Positions 24,240-37,216 of a stretch of 64,000 nucleotides of DNA are shown one piece after another. A program made the position numbers and the translations under genes. Under the pieces are notes generated by a model. That model worked only from the letters and a program-made list of their open reading frames with translations, was not told the DNA's origin and ran no database searches. Location: assembly GCF_009727055.1 (NCBI RefSeq), contig NC_052349.1, positions 43,215,364 through 43,279,363 of the forward strand, given 5' to 3'. Within the stretch, counting starts at the first letter, position 1; each line of letters starts with the position of its first letter. The stretch comes from Benincasa hispida. Its lineage: Eukaryota > Streptophyta > Magnoliopsida > Cucurbitales > Cucurbitaceae.

Positions 24240-24690
24240 GTTCTACTTTTTTCCTTTTAACTTTTAAAAGTATCCATTCTAGTTTCTAAATTTTTAAAAG
24301 TTGTTTATTTTGATCTTAACTATTAAAATTAACTCTTAAACAAAATATTGGGATGACTTATATTTTCTATGTTGCCAAATAAATTAGTCATGCTAAAAAA
24401 TCTAGGATTTCAAAATTGAATTAGGTGGTAAAGCGATTTTTATAGGGTTTCAATAATTATTTTGGGTTCAAGATTTTGGTAGTTTCACTATTTGGGCGCT
24501 GGTCAGCGACATTTTACTTCATTCATCTTACTTTACCCATGTTGAATGTAATTTCATCTTTGAATAGCATCTTTAAAAGTTAAATAGCAAGGACCAAAAT
24601 GAACACTTTTAAAAGTTCATGACCAAAACAGACATTTTTTAAAGTTTAGAGACTAGAGTAGAACAATATTCAGAATCCAAGGATCAAAAT
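24240..24690. repeat. Foldback repeat, family F, copy 1
   Basis: The ends carry CTAGTTTCTAAATTTTTAAA and, inverted, TTTAGAGACTAG. The middle (AATTAGGTGGTAAAGCGATTTTTATAG and CAAGATTTTGG) matches the copy at 32440-32850. Non-coding. Confidence 0.55.
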
Positions 24691-24789
24691 AGTATTTAAA
24701 CTTTTTGAATAGTAGTTTAATTTTTAACCAAAATTCAAAACTAAAAATTAGTTTTTAAAATCTACTTATTTTTAAACTATATTTGGTAA

Positions 24790-25079
24790 TAATTCTGGTC
24801 TGTTTAGTAACTCTTTCTTTTTTTTATTTTTGCTTTTAGAAAATTTATTCTATTTCTTCCCGGTTTCCTATCATAATGACTTCTTTCTTAATATCATGGT
24901 TGGATTTTTTTCAAAATTCCAAAAATAAAAATTTACATTTTAAAAATTTTAAAAAAATTGGCTTGATTTTTTAAACTATTGAAAAAAAAATTAGATAATA
25001 AATTAAGAAATTTGAAGATGAAAGTTGTGCCAATTTTTAAACCGAAAATAAAAAAATCAAATGATTACCAAACGGAGTC
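24790..25079. mobile_element. MITE-like element, family M
   Basis: It starts TCTGTTTAGTAACTCTTTC and ends AATGATTACCAAACGGAGTC. The interior shows CATGGTTGGATTTTTTTC and TTGGCTTGATTTTTTAAAC as in other copies. Confidence 0.55.
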
Positions 25080-25175
25080 ATATTTTTTTTAAAAGAAAAA
25101 AATTTAAGCATATTTCTCTCAATTTCTTATGACGGTTTTCATCTTTCTTAAGTAAAAAATTGAATTTCTAACTAA

Positions 25176-25214
<39 letters not shown>

Positions 25215-25330
25215 TTTTTAGTTTTCGAAACTCGACTTTATTTTTAAAATATTGATAAAAGCTAAATGATTAGAGAGAGATAAATGAATTTTTATAAGCT
25301 TAATTTTCAATGACTATAAACAATAAATCA
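25080..25330. repeat. Family M remnant with 32-base poly(A)
   Basis: It has family phrases (AATTTCTTATGACGG, GAAACTCGACTTTATTTTT) around an uninterrupted A run at 25181-25212. The run may be an assembly-sensitive microsatellite. Confidence 0.4.
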
Positions 25331-26095
25331 AATATTTATCGAAAGATCCCCTAATTTTCAAAAAATCAAGGAAGATCCCTTCATTTTTAAAATATATACT
25401 TTTTCGTAAATAATTATCAAACAGATTTACTTTTGAAAACGTTGACTCAAATTTTGGTAATAATAAAATAAATAAATTCATAAATAAGAAAAATATATTA
25501 AATAAAAATTGAGTCTGCATTTGATAAAATAAAAAACTAAGCATATAGATAATACGACTATTTCTAAAATTCTTCATTTGTTATCTATTTTTTACTAATA
25601 CATTAAAAAATCAAGTTAAATTTTAAAAATTTACCTAAAGTTTTTAAAAATTTTGTTTTTTCTTTTTAATTTGATTAAAAATTTAATTATTGTAATTAAG
25701 AAAATGTAAATTATCATAAAAATTAGAGAAAAAATAAATTTTAATTTTAAAAACTAAAATCAAAATAATTATCAAAGATAACTATTTTTTTAATATTTGA
25801 TTAGAAGTATAATTTGAATCCAATAACCCAACCCAATGATTTAAAACTCAAAACAATCATGGTCGAAAAAAATCTGTGGGGTATTTTTCATTAAAAAAAC
25901 GCTTAAAACTTTTAAAATGAATTATTTATTTTGGTCGAACGAATCAAAATGAAAAAATATAAAATAAAAAACTAAGAGAATCTATTTTTCTGCATAAAAA
26001 TGTGTGTCCACTATTAACTGCCACGTGTCATAAACATTGTCCAATACGTGTCATTTGCCACATGGTTGGGATCGTGTTATTTTTCTTTTTCTTTG

Positions 26096-26126
<31 letters not shown>

Positions 26127-27029
26127 ATATTTATATATTACAAATTTTGGGACTAATTTGTATTGATTGCTAAATTTAAAATTTTACACTTTTGAGTCTA
26201 ACTTCGAGATTTAATGGGAAGTTTGAAAAATATTGCAATTTTACTTTTTATGTTTATTTTGTTTCAATTTTGTTTCAGAGTTTTTAACCTCAATTTTTTA
26301 TTAAATAATCACTTAGCTTTTTAATATTTTTAATTATAATAAATAAATTTCACTATTTTTCATTATTTGTTAAAATTAATTTTAAAACTTAATTCATTAT
26401 TATTTTAAATTAATAATAGATATTTATATTAAAGATTTGGTGAGTTTTTAGTAAAAAAATCGAGGTTAATAATGTAATTGTTGAAATTTAGCTACCAAAT
26501 TAAAACAAAATCCGAGATTATAATTACAACCATTTGAAACTTAAGCTTGCATAGATGGAATAAGTATTATAACTCACTTAATGCCTCGCTTGTCCATTGT
26601 AATAGTTGAAATTCTCGATTATTGTATTAACGCTTAGATACATTTAAAGCTATTTTGTAACCATTTTCTTTTTTATTTGTAACATATACTAACATAGTAT
26701 GCACTTCAAATATATATTGTTATAGCTCTAAACACAGATTATTATAACCCAATCCTTAAGGACTAAACTGAAATCATATGTTGAAATCTAGCGATCAAAT
26801 GAAAATTAAACAAAAAATAGAGATGAAATCATATCTATAAATATAATATTTAAATATTTTTACACGACAAAAATGTGCATTAAGAAGGTTATAATCATTT
26901 CGAATTTTAAATGAAAACTAATATAAGATAAATGATTTTTTCCCTTAAATATAATAGACACTAGGAGATTCGAACTATTGTATAGGATCGTTTTTAATCT
27001 TTTATTAAATGAAGGGATAAATTTTGATA
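25331..27029. other. Gene-free AT-rich stretch
   Basis: No gene. It holds a T run at 26096-26122, and a TTTGGGACTAATTTG / foldback-like piece near 26130-26530. The short frames at 25314 and 26860 have no recognisable domain. Confidence 0.45.
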
Positions 27030-27338
27030 TAATTAGATCCCATTTGGTAACCATTTGGTTTTTTATTGTTTATTTTTTTTTTTAAATTAAGCATGTAGAC
27101 ACTACTTTCACCTCCAAATTTATTTATTTATTATATTTTTTACCAACGATTTTGAAAAACCAAACTGAAAAACTAAAAAATGGCTTTTAAAAATTTGTTT
27201 TTGTTTTTTGATTTTGGTAGAGAGTTCAACCATTATATTTAAGAAAAACGCATATAATTGTAAAAAATGAGGAGAAAATAGATTTAATTTTTAATAATAT
27301 AAAACTAAAAATGAAATAGTTATTTAACGGAGTCTAAA
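27030..27338. mobile_element. MITE-like element, family M
   Basis: It starts GATCCCATTTGGTAACCATTT and ends GAAATAGTTATTTAACGGAG. The interior phrase GAGAGTTCAACCATTATATT is typical of the family. Confidence 0.6.
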
Positions 27339-30300
27339 TTTTTAATTGTGTTGATTATCAAAATCTAATTAATAGTGCATTTGAAATCGAGGTAAAAAAA
27401 TAATTCTAGAAGAATCTCAACTCGTAAAAGTGATTCTTCATTGATTGATCTAAAATCACTTTTCAACTTCTAAAAAACAACTTTCCTAAATATATGATAT
27501 TTTGTTTTGTTTTTCACATGTTATATTTGGTATGGCTTTAAACATTTGTTTTTTTGTCCTAAAATAAATGGTTCTACATTTTTCATATCTTAAAAAAATA
27601 TTCTTAAGTAATAAATTTTATGGATTTATTATTATTATTATTATTATTTAAGAAAATATATTTTATTGATTGACTAGTCTTAAATGTTTTTTTAGATTAA
27701 TCGATAGTCAAAAATCTTATATTGGAAAATTCAAAAGATCTCACATTATAAATTTTGAGATGAAACTCCATATTATCACCAAAAGATACATTATCTTGAG
27801 GTGACATATTGAGAATATTAATTTTTATTTTTAAGCATAAAATTGAGAACTAAATATTAATTGAAAATTATATATGATTTTAGAGAATTTAGTAGGATAC
27901 TATTTTTCAAATAGTTAAGAAATGTGTTTTAAACGTAATTTTAACGGATTTAATCTCAATATGTCTTTTTAAAAAAAAAAAAATAATAAACCATTGTTTT
28001 GCATCCAACATGTTCCAAAAATCATAACAAATTACAAACTGGTCAATCTCAACAAGATTTTAATTCTTTAAAATCATAAATCACTCCCTTTTTAAAAAAA
28101 CAAGTTTTTCTATTTTTATTACACTTTCTGTGATATTAAATAGGTCCAAATACCAATTTGTTATATATATTTTGAAATTTGTTTCATTTTAGTTTATTTA
28201 CTTTCTATAAATATTAAAAATATTATCATTTGATCAAATTTTATTTTTAAAAAAAATCTAAATTAAGATTTACGATAACAACAGAACTTAAAATTAAATA
28301 TTTGAAATTACCCCCCCAATTAGAACAAATTTCTAAAGTTCATAAAGTATCACTACCTTTAATTTTAAAAATAAAATTAAAACAAAAGGAGAAGAACTAA
28401 AGAAAGATATTTACAAATAATCTATTTAAAACAAAATCACATCATATGTTGACAATGATGAGTTTTCAATTTTCCAAAATAAGGACAATTAATCATTGTG
28501 GTGAAGTATATATTTTCCTCGACAACTTTACTTCCAATTTACACCATTACCGTACGGACATTCATCCCTTTAATTATGGTTAGTAAATGTTTACATCATC
28601 GTTATTATTTATTTAGGATGTCCATTAATTTAGATTATTTCTATTTCGTTGGTATTTTTGTACGGAGGGAAAATTACCTTTTTAGATTTCGAATTTTGAA
28701 AAATATACGGTTGGGACAAAGAGTTGGTTATTATAGTCTAAAGTTATTATAGTTGGATTTTAATAGTTTGTGTTTGGAGTGTAGACTATTTTAGTTTCGA
28801 TTATAATACCATGTATTTGAGGTGTAAATTATTTTAGTTTTTTTAAAAAAATAGTAAACACGATAGTAAAAAATAAAGAAAAATGAGGGAATGTAAAATA
28901 GTAAAAGTTGTAACAAAGAGTAAATATCGTAACAAATTGAGATTCTAAAATAGTATTGATGGTAGCTAATTTAAGGTTGAAATAGTATTTATTGTAACAA
29001 GAGGTGGTTATTATAATTTTATGATAGTACTTGCTCCAAACACCCCTATATGTTTGGTCCATGCATATTAAAAATATACTTTTTTTAGTCTCAAATTTAT
29101 AAGAATAAACTCATTTAGTTTACGAGTTTTTAAAATGTATTTTTTCTAGTTTCCAGATTTGTAAAAATAGGTTTAAAAGATCTTTTGAATAACTTTATAT
29201 TATTATTTTGAATAATTATATTACATTTTATATTAGAAGAATAAATTTTAAAAATCACTTTCTCTCTAAAACTAGTTTTTTTCCAAATTAAAATCATATA
29301 ATTATTTTTTAAAAAATCAAACAAAAAATACTTCAAGAACCTTTTAAACTCATCTTTATAAACTTAGAAATTAAAAAGGTATATTATGAAAACTCGGGAT
29401 CAAATAGACCTGTTTTTATAAACTTTGGACTAAAAAAATTATATTTTTAAAACCCAAGATCAAATGCATATATTATTTGAAACTTGGGAACTAAAAAGAT
29501 AATTTTTCCTTCCATTTGTTATAATGGTTATTATTTTGTGTGTTTTTTTTAATCTTTATAATCAAATGAGATATCTTATCAAAAAGATATATTTTGAAAA
29601 TCATTTATTTCAGAAATATTGTATGTTTATGAATGACATGGAGGTTTCAAATTCCGAAAGCTACTTTTTCTTTTTTAGTTCTTGAATTTTTATGACTACA
29701 TGTCATTTTGTATAATTTATAGATGACTTTTTCAGTTTTTTTTTTTTTATTAAGTCTATAATTTTCAGCTAAATAATAAAATAAAGAAAGAGATTCTTCA
29801 TTTAGGTTTTTCTTTGTTTAAGATCAAAAGTTTAGAGATTAAATTTGTAATTTAATTACAAATAAATTTGGTAAAATTATTGTTTATTGACTTTATTCTG
29901 CTTTTATCTATAAAAATTCCGATATTCCTTAAACATAAGAAATATGATTTTTATTTATTTATTTATTATTATTACCTTGGACTTGTATTTAAATGTACTT
30001 CCCCTTCCAACCAAAAGAAAGAAATGGGAAAAAAAATAAATAAATAAACAAGAGAGAAGTATTTACAATATAAGATTAGGAATTTACATTTTTTTTATAA
30101 ATTAGGTTAATAATCACTTAATCAATTAGGCTATATTAAAACCAACAATTTTAGTTAATTTATATTAATAAAAAAAGTTTGTTAAAACACCATTTTAGTT
30201 CATGATATGTTATAGACTTCTATCGTAATTCTTGTAAATTTAAATAATTAATCCATATTATTAGTGTCTTGTTAATTATTAAATTTTGACAAAATATTAA
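27339..30300. other. Gene-free AT-rich stretch
   Basis: About 3 kb without a supported gene. It includes an (ATT)n run near 27628-27650 and a TTTAGTCTCAAATTT-type inverted repeat at about 29040-29500. Several short frames (28498, 28829, 29130) have no recognisable domain and low-complexity composition. Confidence 0.45.
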
Positions 30301-30307
30301 AAATGGA

Positions 30308-30318
30308 CTCGTCCCACA
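30308..30318 (+). promoter_or_regulatory. Sequence matching the plant snRNA upstream element
   Basis: It reads GTCCCACATCG, identical to the RTCCCACATCG upstream sequence element of plant U-snRNA promoters. A weak TATA-like CTATGAAAAG follows about 32 bases later. No U1, U2, U4, U5, U6 or U3 sequence follows, so this is either a decayed promoter or a match within a dispersed repeat. Confidence 0.3.
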
Positions 30319-31300
30319 TCGGAAATATTCAAGAAAGTGAAGGGTTTCAAGCACTATGAAAAGAGCCTGTATTTTTTGTTTCAAATTTTTTTAGAGAGTG
30401 GGAAAAAGGTGACGAAATATTTACATTTTATTTTTTATTGAATGAAAATTAATACTATTTCTTTGACCAAATCTTGATAAAATCAATTTTTAATTTCTTG
30501 AAAGTATACCGACCAAATATAGACAACGAAAAATATATGGATTAAAATATAAAAAAGTTCAAAGTATAGGCTTCAGTTAATATATTTTTTTAGAGCGTAT
30601 TTGAAATACTTTCTTTAATATAAGAGATTGTTACTACATTCATTAAAACCATTCCTCAAACACACCTTCATTTCACAACATTTTAAAAATAAGTCGATAC
30701 TTTCTTTTATATTCCAAAAGAATAATCATAGGACACTTTAATAAATTTTCAAAATTAAAATTTATTTTACATATTTGTTATAATTCTCACATAACGAATT
30801 TATCTCATATTTTTCATAAGTCAATTATTATAATTATTATTTTAAAATCATACCATATTGATGTCTTTTTTTATTAAAATATTAAAATTATTTCCCTCAA
30901 TACATAACCATTAATTTAGACCCAAGAAAATATAACACTTTAAACCGTTATTTAAAAAAATAAATAAATTACAAAAAATGCAAAATTTAAAAGTAAGCTA
31001 GTTATATTTAAAATACAATAATTTAGTATTTATATTTGTCAGCTTATTTTTCTAAAAGATAATTATCAACAAATTATTTTAATAGTTACAATCATTTCAA
31101 ACCAAACCTTATAATTCTAGTTCAATACAAGAGGATAGGCTAAATAGTTAATCTAAACTTAGGTTAATGACTAGAATATTAATTATTAAACTACCATATT
31201 TACACTTCGATAATTCGAACTCTTCGATATATAACGTGAAGGATAAAAAGAAAAAAAAATCAAAATGAGTATAGCTCAATTTGTATCGTACTAAATATAT
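30319..31300. other. Gene-free AT-rich stretch
   Basis: Nothing recognised. Confidence 0.5.
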
Positions 31301-31309
31301 TTTATTTGT

Positions 31310-31480
31310 TAAGTTGTATCCAATGGCATAAGGACATGTGTCCGTTCGTAGTTGTTATGCTATTTATCTCTTTGTAACATTGTATATGTTTTTGAGGAAG
31401 TGTTGAATAAAATTGGTTGTGCATTTTTCTCTCTTACATCTAAAATGGTATCAGAGAAAAAACTCTCACTTTGTTAAGGT
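31310..31480 (+). repeat. Possible short LTR end with tRNA-Met primer site
   Basis: CTTACATCTAAAATGGTATCAGAG at about 31433-31456 looks like an LTR end followed by the PBS core TGGTATCAGAG. The phrase CTTACATCTAAAATG recurs at 31492. No internal coding sequence follows, so it is at best a remnant. Confidence 0.35.
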
Positions 31481-31572
31481 TTTCGATAAATCTTACATCT
31501 AAAATGAGTCTAGGTTAACTCGTATAATATTTATATTGTACCATAAAATGAGTTTCAATTGTTCACGATTAC

Positions 31573-32184
31573 GGGTGTTCATGGATTGAATTGGGTTTAG
31601 TTGAAAATTTTGTTAGACCTAACACAATTGTTCGTGTTGTAAATTTCTTCAATCCAAATAACCCTTATTAAAAAATGAACCCAACTCAACCCAACATGAA
31701 ATATTTGGGTTGAGCTAGTTCGGTTAATCAGGTCATTTATTTAAAATTTTGTTATTAAAAGAAGCAAAACGTAAATATGTAAAAATCTAATTTAATTATT
31801 TTCATATATTGAATTAAGATTAACAACCCAATTTCATTTTATATGGTGAAAATTTTCTTTATAGATTATAAAGAAACTATTTAAGAGTTTTTGAACAATA
31901 AATTATTAAAAAAATTAGAATTAAATAAAATTAAAATCAATATATATACAAATAATTGTGTTATAAATAAAAAAAAATATATATTTTAAAGTTAATAATA
32001 AATTTAGGTTGTTTCGGGTTGGTTTAAGTTATATTAGGTGAACCTATGAACCAACCCAACCCATAAAATTTTCATTTATTTAAATTCAAACTAATCCAAA
32101 TGAGTTGATAATCCAACCTAAACTACACGAATTATGTTGAGTTAATCAATTTTTTTGGGTTATCGAATTTTTTGAACACCTCCA
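31573..32184. mobile_element. MULE-type foldback element with target duplication
   Basis: The left end GGGTGTTCATGGATTGAATTG and right end TTTGAACACCTCC are inverted. Interior phrases such as CCCAACTCAACCCAAC and GGGTTGGTTTAAG are also partly inverted. An 11-base direct repeat flanks it: TTCACGATTAC (31562-31572) and TTCACGATCAC (32185-32195), one mismatch. A 9-11 base duplication fits Mutator-like elements. No transposase is encoded. Confidence 0.6.
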
Positions 32185-32439
32185 TTCACGATCACATATT
32201 AATTAAAAGTATATAGATTATGGCGGTTGGAAAAAAGTGGAGGTGGGGGGATCACGTGGTGGTTGTACGGTGGAGAACAAAAAAAAAGTGGACGTGTTTA
32301 TCAAGGAATCCTTAAATCTCAATTTTGATTTTTTTAAGGAGGGACAGGTCTGGTAATTCTCATCATTTGTGGGCCCTGTTTATTATTATTATGTTGTTGT
32401 TGTTGTTTAAACCATGTTGTTATATTTTAGTTCATAAAT

Positions 32440-32850
32440 TTATAAAAATATATAATATAGTCAACTAATTTTTAAAAAATGTTTACTTTGATTTCTACTA
32501 TTAAAATTCAAAACTCTCGTACCAAATGATGAAAATGTTTATATTTTTAAATCAAATAAGTTAGTCACGCTAAAAAAATATGGGGTTACAATTTTAAATT
32601 AGGTGGTAAAACGATTTTTTATAGAAGTCAAAGGTCATTTTGCATTTAAGATTTTGGCCGTTCAGTATTTTTACGCGTTGGTTGTTGATATTTTATTTCA
32701 CCTTCATTTTTCTCAGTATATATTAGATGTAATTTCATCACAAAGTTAATAAATTCTTAATAATAAAGACTAAAATAAATATTTTTTAAAAGTTTAAAAA
32801 TTAAAACACTTATTTTTTGAAAGTGTAAGAATCATAGAATAAGATTCAAA
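32440..32850. repeat. Foldback repeat, family F, copy 2
   Basis: It shares its middle part with 24240-24690 (AATTAGGTGGTAAAACGATTTTTTATAG and AAGATTTTGG). The ends are more decayed. Confidence 0.5.
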
Positions 32851-33745
32851 TATTAGTAAACCTGACACATTATTATTATTATTGATTATTATTATTATTT
32901 CTTCACTTGATTCTCCCCATTTGCTTTTGTGAATTCGTGGCTTACGTGAGCAAGCTTGACTTTAGAATATCGATGCATCTCTCTCCAATATTAATATTTG
33001 AGTTAAAATATGGTTGAGATAGAAAAGATCAATTAGAAAAAGAATTATTGGTACGTTTAAAATATCGAGATTGATGAAAAATATCGAAGTTTTAATGTTA
33101 TAAAATTTTGATAAAAATATCGATTATATATTGATTTTGATGGATATTTTTTAAAAAAATTATAAAAAATATATAAAAGAATAAATTTAAATTAGCAAAT
33201 AAATGTTTTATGATTGTCAATCCAGTTAACATGTCTATTATTTATATTAGTAGTATTTTGATGTCTATTTTTTATGTTTCGTGGATTTTTTACGAAATAT
33301 CAATTCACCCCTCATTTAGATATCGAACTCATGTAAATGTGAAAATATTGACATGTCGACAAAAATTTAATACTTTGAATATAAATATATTTTGTACATT
33401 TTTGTGCATTATTTCTATCAATGATCGAATACTTGCATGGGCTACACTAGTGATTGATTTAAAAACTTCATGTTAAAAGCACAAATTCATATAATATTGA
33501 AATTTAACTCATGTATTTTAAATTTGTGTATGTATATGATTCTGAACTTCATAATGCGTGTAATAAATCTTAATTTTTTATTTTATTTTGTGATTGATAG
33601 TTTGTTGTGGTTTTAAGTTTATATACAATTGGTCGCCTATATATATTAGTTGTCAAAATTAATTGGCCAAATAAAATAAATAACTTTTAAAAAAATTGAA
33701 TATGTATCAAACCTATTGAGAATGCAAAATCGAAAATTAATAGAT
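32851..33745. other. Gene-free stretch
   Basis: It has (ATT)n runs at 32871-32899. The 88-residue frame at 33210-33476 is rich in Ile/Ser/Tyr with no recognisable motif; not called as a gene. Confidence 0.4.
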
Positions 33746-35397
33746 TGAAAGAGTTAAATAACATGCCGCGAAAGTATCAAGAATCCATAAGTATTCAAAT
33801 TCACTAATTTTGGCAGAAACTAAAACATGTTTTTCTAAAAAGTGAGTTTTAAGATCATACCTTTGAAGAACACTCCAAGAATCCGAATGAGCAGCAGTCT
33901 TCACCAGAGATCACCATGAACTACCTCAAAGTCTTCCTTACTATCTTCTTGGAGCTTTAGACAGAGTTGTGGGACTCAAGAACAACTTGAAATGGTGAAG
34001 AACGGTGAAGAACACACAGCAGTCGGGTAGGAAAAACAGTTTCTTCTCACAAAGATTTTTTTCTCAAAATTTATGCATTAGTTATTCTCAAATGACTCCA
34101 AACTTCTCTATATATTGCAAATGAACATGTAAAGAAGTGAAATGCATGGCTTGCAGCTCATGCTTGGAGAATTAATGAAGAGAAGTTAATGGCTTTTGTA
34201 TGAGCATGAAGATGAAGTTAATGGAAAAAATGAATTCTCCATTTTGTGCAACATGCAAAATCCAATTTTCACTTTTCTTTTAAAAATACCAAATGTTTCA
34301 AAAAAATTTGATAATAAAATTGAAAAATGATTTTCTAAATTTAATTTCATAAATTAATTTAATATCAAATATTAAATCAATTTTGTACAATAATCATCTT
34401 CATATATTTAAATTATATTTAAATATATATTCTCCTGTTGCGTTTAATTTGAATGTTTCAAATTAATTTCTCAAGCTAGTCTAAAGCTTATCCATATGCG
34501 AGCTAGTATGGGGACCTCACGGACCTACAGATCATGGGCTCTAACAATTCGAGATTAATCGGCTAAACTCATTAGTACAATCTAACCCCCATTCGTTAAC
34601 TAATGGGACACTCCACTATAGCCCATAGTTGAATTCCCTCACTGTAGATCCTCTAATGAACAATCTTGATTCATAATCTTTATGAATCAAATCATTTCTC
34701 TATCATAAGAAGGCGGGGCATCGATTGTTCAAGACCTGGAATCAATACTTAAGAGAACAACCTATCTGCTAACCCTAAATAAGGTAGGAGTGAATTTCAT
34801 CTTGCAAGGCTATGTCCCCAGCTATTCATCTGGTCTTATCCCAAAATGGTAAGCTTATTGAGTAGTGCTGTTGGACTACTTTCACGGTTTGCAGATCAAA
34901 GGATAATCTAGAACAAATAGAAGTTCATAGCTAGCTCAGGATTAAAATCGAGTTAACTTAGGTTATATAATAAATGAAATATCAGTTTTAACAGTAAACG
35001 GTCGTTAGAAAGAAAAGTGACTATTTTCGTGGTCCAGTCTATATGCAAACTTGTTGCATAAGATGCCCCCACTCTCACGTCTCAACATAAACGATTTGTG
35101 GATCACATCGTTTGTAGCACCTTACAACTTCTTGTAACAACTACAAAATGGGTCATATCCAATAGTGTTTACCAGGATGAGATACTCAATTTCATCCATA
35201 TACTTATTAGACCATTTAGGCTATATACTGTCAACTTGATCCTGTTTATGTCATTACATAAAGTTACAGCATTCAGACTATATCCAATGATAAGTTTATT
35301 GGATTTTCATAACAAGATGCAAAATCAACAAGTCAATATTATTGATAAAATAGAATGTTTAATACAAACTGCGAGTTCTAGGGCATTCACAAAAATG
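33746..35397 (-). mobile_element. LTR, family A (minus orientation, diverged)
   Basis: It starts TGAAAGAGTTAAATAACATGC and ends near GAGTTCTAGGGCATTCAC. Internally it follows the same order as 8079-10008: the CTTTGAAGAA U5-side motif, TCACTGTAGAT, TTGTTCAAGACCTGG, CCCCAGCTATT, and TGGTCTTATCCCAAAATGG. No PBS or second LTR is adjacent, so it is probably a solo or truncated LTR. Frame 35098-35400 is fortuitous. Confidence 0.6.
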
Positions 35398-36732
35398 TGA
35401 GACATGTATGAGTTATTATACATAAAATTTAAAATGTAAAGAATTATACCATCTCGAAACTTTAGATTGTCCAGTGATGTAAATAAGTAAATACTTTGCA
35501 TTACGTTGGATTTAGAATCAAATATGTTTGGATTACATTTTCAAATGTTTAATTTTTTAAAAAAATTAGAGTATTCGATAAATACTTAACTTTTGAAATG
35601 TATTTTAAACGATTTTATCAAAAATATTTAAATAAAAATGAAGTTTTTGAAAAATATTTTTGTTCTCTCGTTCTCCGGACATGAGGTCGGTCACCAAACA
35701 TTTTTCCGTGTCTCATTCACCACTCCGCCGAAGACTTTTTATGGTAAAAGTAAAACAAGTGAATAACTTGCTTACATTAGTAACTTTCAGTAAATACTGG
35801 TACCTGGGTAAGTATTAATTATAGCATAACTTCCCATGTTTTTAGATATCGATGTTTGAAGTTGCTGTAATTTTTAAAATAATTACCGTCAAATGTGCTT
35901 CTAGAAAAATCAATTGTTGAATGAAATAAATTGGTATTCAGTAAATTACAGCTTAAATTTGAAAAAGTAAATTATAGTAAGTTATAGTGTTTGATAAATA
36001 AATACAAAAACAACATATTTGAGATATAATAACTAAAATAGATTTATAAATAACTTTTTATTTTTTAATTTAAAATTTTAAATAATTGTTTAGAATGTTA
36101 TATTTTGTTTGTTATAGACTAATTTTTAAATATTAAAGGGAATAACTTTATTTTAAAAAAATCACTAAAATATGTTTTTAAAAAATGATACATTAAACTT
36201 GTGAAAATTTAGAAAATAGATTTGATTTGATAAATATATAAAATAAATCTCATTTTTAAAGTATAAAATTGAAAAGTAAATGTTTATTAAAAACTCTACA
36301 TAATTTTAGGAGAATCTACAAGCTTGTAGGATACTGCTTTTAAAATAGACGTGAAATTGTCATGTTTTTAAAAAGTGATTCTAACATATTTAATTCAAAT
36401 ATGTTTTACCAAATCCAAAAGGCAAGTTTTTTTTATAATCACTTCTATCTCTCTCAAAAGCAATCTCAAACGCACATTTTATAATCTAAATATTGGCTTA
36501 GATAGTTAAAATAAGTCATACTTGAACTAACATTAAGCATATACTATTGATCTCGATATCAGAGATTCAATCTCCACACTCTACATAATGTAAAAAAGAG
36601 GATAATTATTTAATATAATAATCAATAATTGACAAATAGTGATAGTGTAAATTTCAATTATTTTTTTAGGGTGGAATTTGACCCTCTGATCTTTTAGTCA
36701 AATGTTAATATATATACCAACTAAACTATGTT
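35398..36732. other. Gene-free AT-rich stretch
   Basis: No gene. The end (36655-36700) has GGAATTTGACCCTCTGATC, a phrase that looks repeat-derived. It serves as target DNA for the copia insertion. Confidence 0.45.
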
Positions 36733-36737
36733 AATTT

Positions 36738-37204
36738 TGTCAAGGAAGAACAAATTGCCTCATCAGCAGATGACAAGGAGCCATGTAGAAGCTGATATGA
36801 ATGCTCTCGCTGGTGTGTATGCTATCGTTGGTGTCGCTGGTGTGTATACTCTCGCTGGTATCGCTGGTGTGTATGCTCTCGCTGGTGTCGCTGATGTGTA
36901 TGCTCTTGCTGGTGTCGTCGGTGTGTATATTCTCGCTGATGCTGATGTGTATGCTCTCCTAACAGCCTCTGACATATAATTATTCTCTACCAGCTGTACA
37001 GAAGATTCGTTAGTTATTTGTTGTCCTTATTCTAAAACATAAGTGTATATATCTATACATCACTTCCCTGTATTATATGTGGGGAAAAGATTTAATATAC
37101 GAAATTAAATATACAGAAAAGGGAAGAGAAATTGCTTTCCCAGATCTTCATCTTCTGCTGCAACCTTTTTCTTCTTCAAGCTTAGCTTATACAGCTGCTC
37201 GACT
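36738..37204 (+). repeat. 5' LTR of the copia element (467 bp)
   Basis: It starts TGTCAAGGAAGAAC and ends GCTGCTCGACT. It contains an 18-base minisatellite (GCTGGTGTGTATGCTCTC and variants, about 36805-36960) and a TATATA box at 37046-37051. It does not end in the usual CA, but the end is fixed by the adjoining PBS and by the target duplication on the other LTR. Confidence 0.92.
36805..36960 (+). repeat. 18-bp minisatellite inside the 5' LTR
   Basis: Tandem GCTGGTGTGTATGCTCTC units, some shortened or with GCTGATGTG variants. The repeat is open in both strands, which creates the low-complexity frames at 36728-36979 (plus) and 36763-36975 (minus). These are not genes. Confidence 0.85.
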
Positions 37205-37216
37205 TGGTATCAGAGC
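37205..37216 (+). other. Primer-binding site of the copia element
   Basis: TGGTATCAGAGC, complementary to the 3' end of initiator tRNA-Met, directly after the 5' LTR. Confidence 0.92.

Noticed and set aside
28498..29336. Short Tyr/Phe/Ile-rich frames on both strands
   Set aside because: Low-complexity AT-rich sequence next to an inverted repeat; no protein family recognised.
30319..30480. U-snRNA gene after the TCCCACATCG element
   Set aside because: None of the conserved U1, U2, U3, U4, U5 or U6 sequences is present.
33210..33476. 88-residue frame, considered as a small membrane protein
   Set aside because: AT-driven composition, no start context, splice evidence or family resemblance.
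36728..36979. Ala/Gly/Val/Tyr repeat protein frames on both strands
   Set aside because: They are translations of the 18-base minisatellite in the copia LTR, and the same occurs in the 3' LTR.
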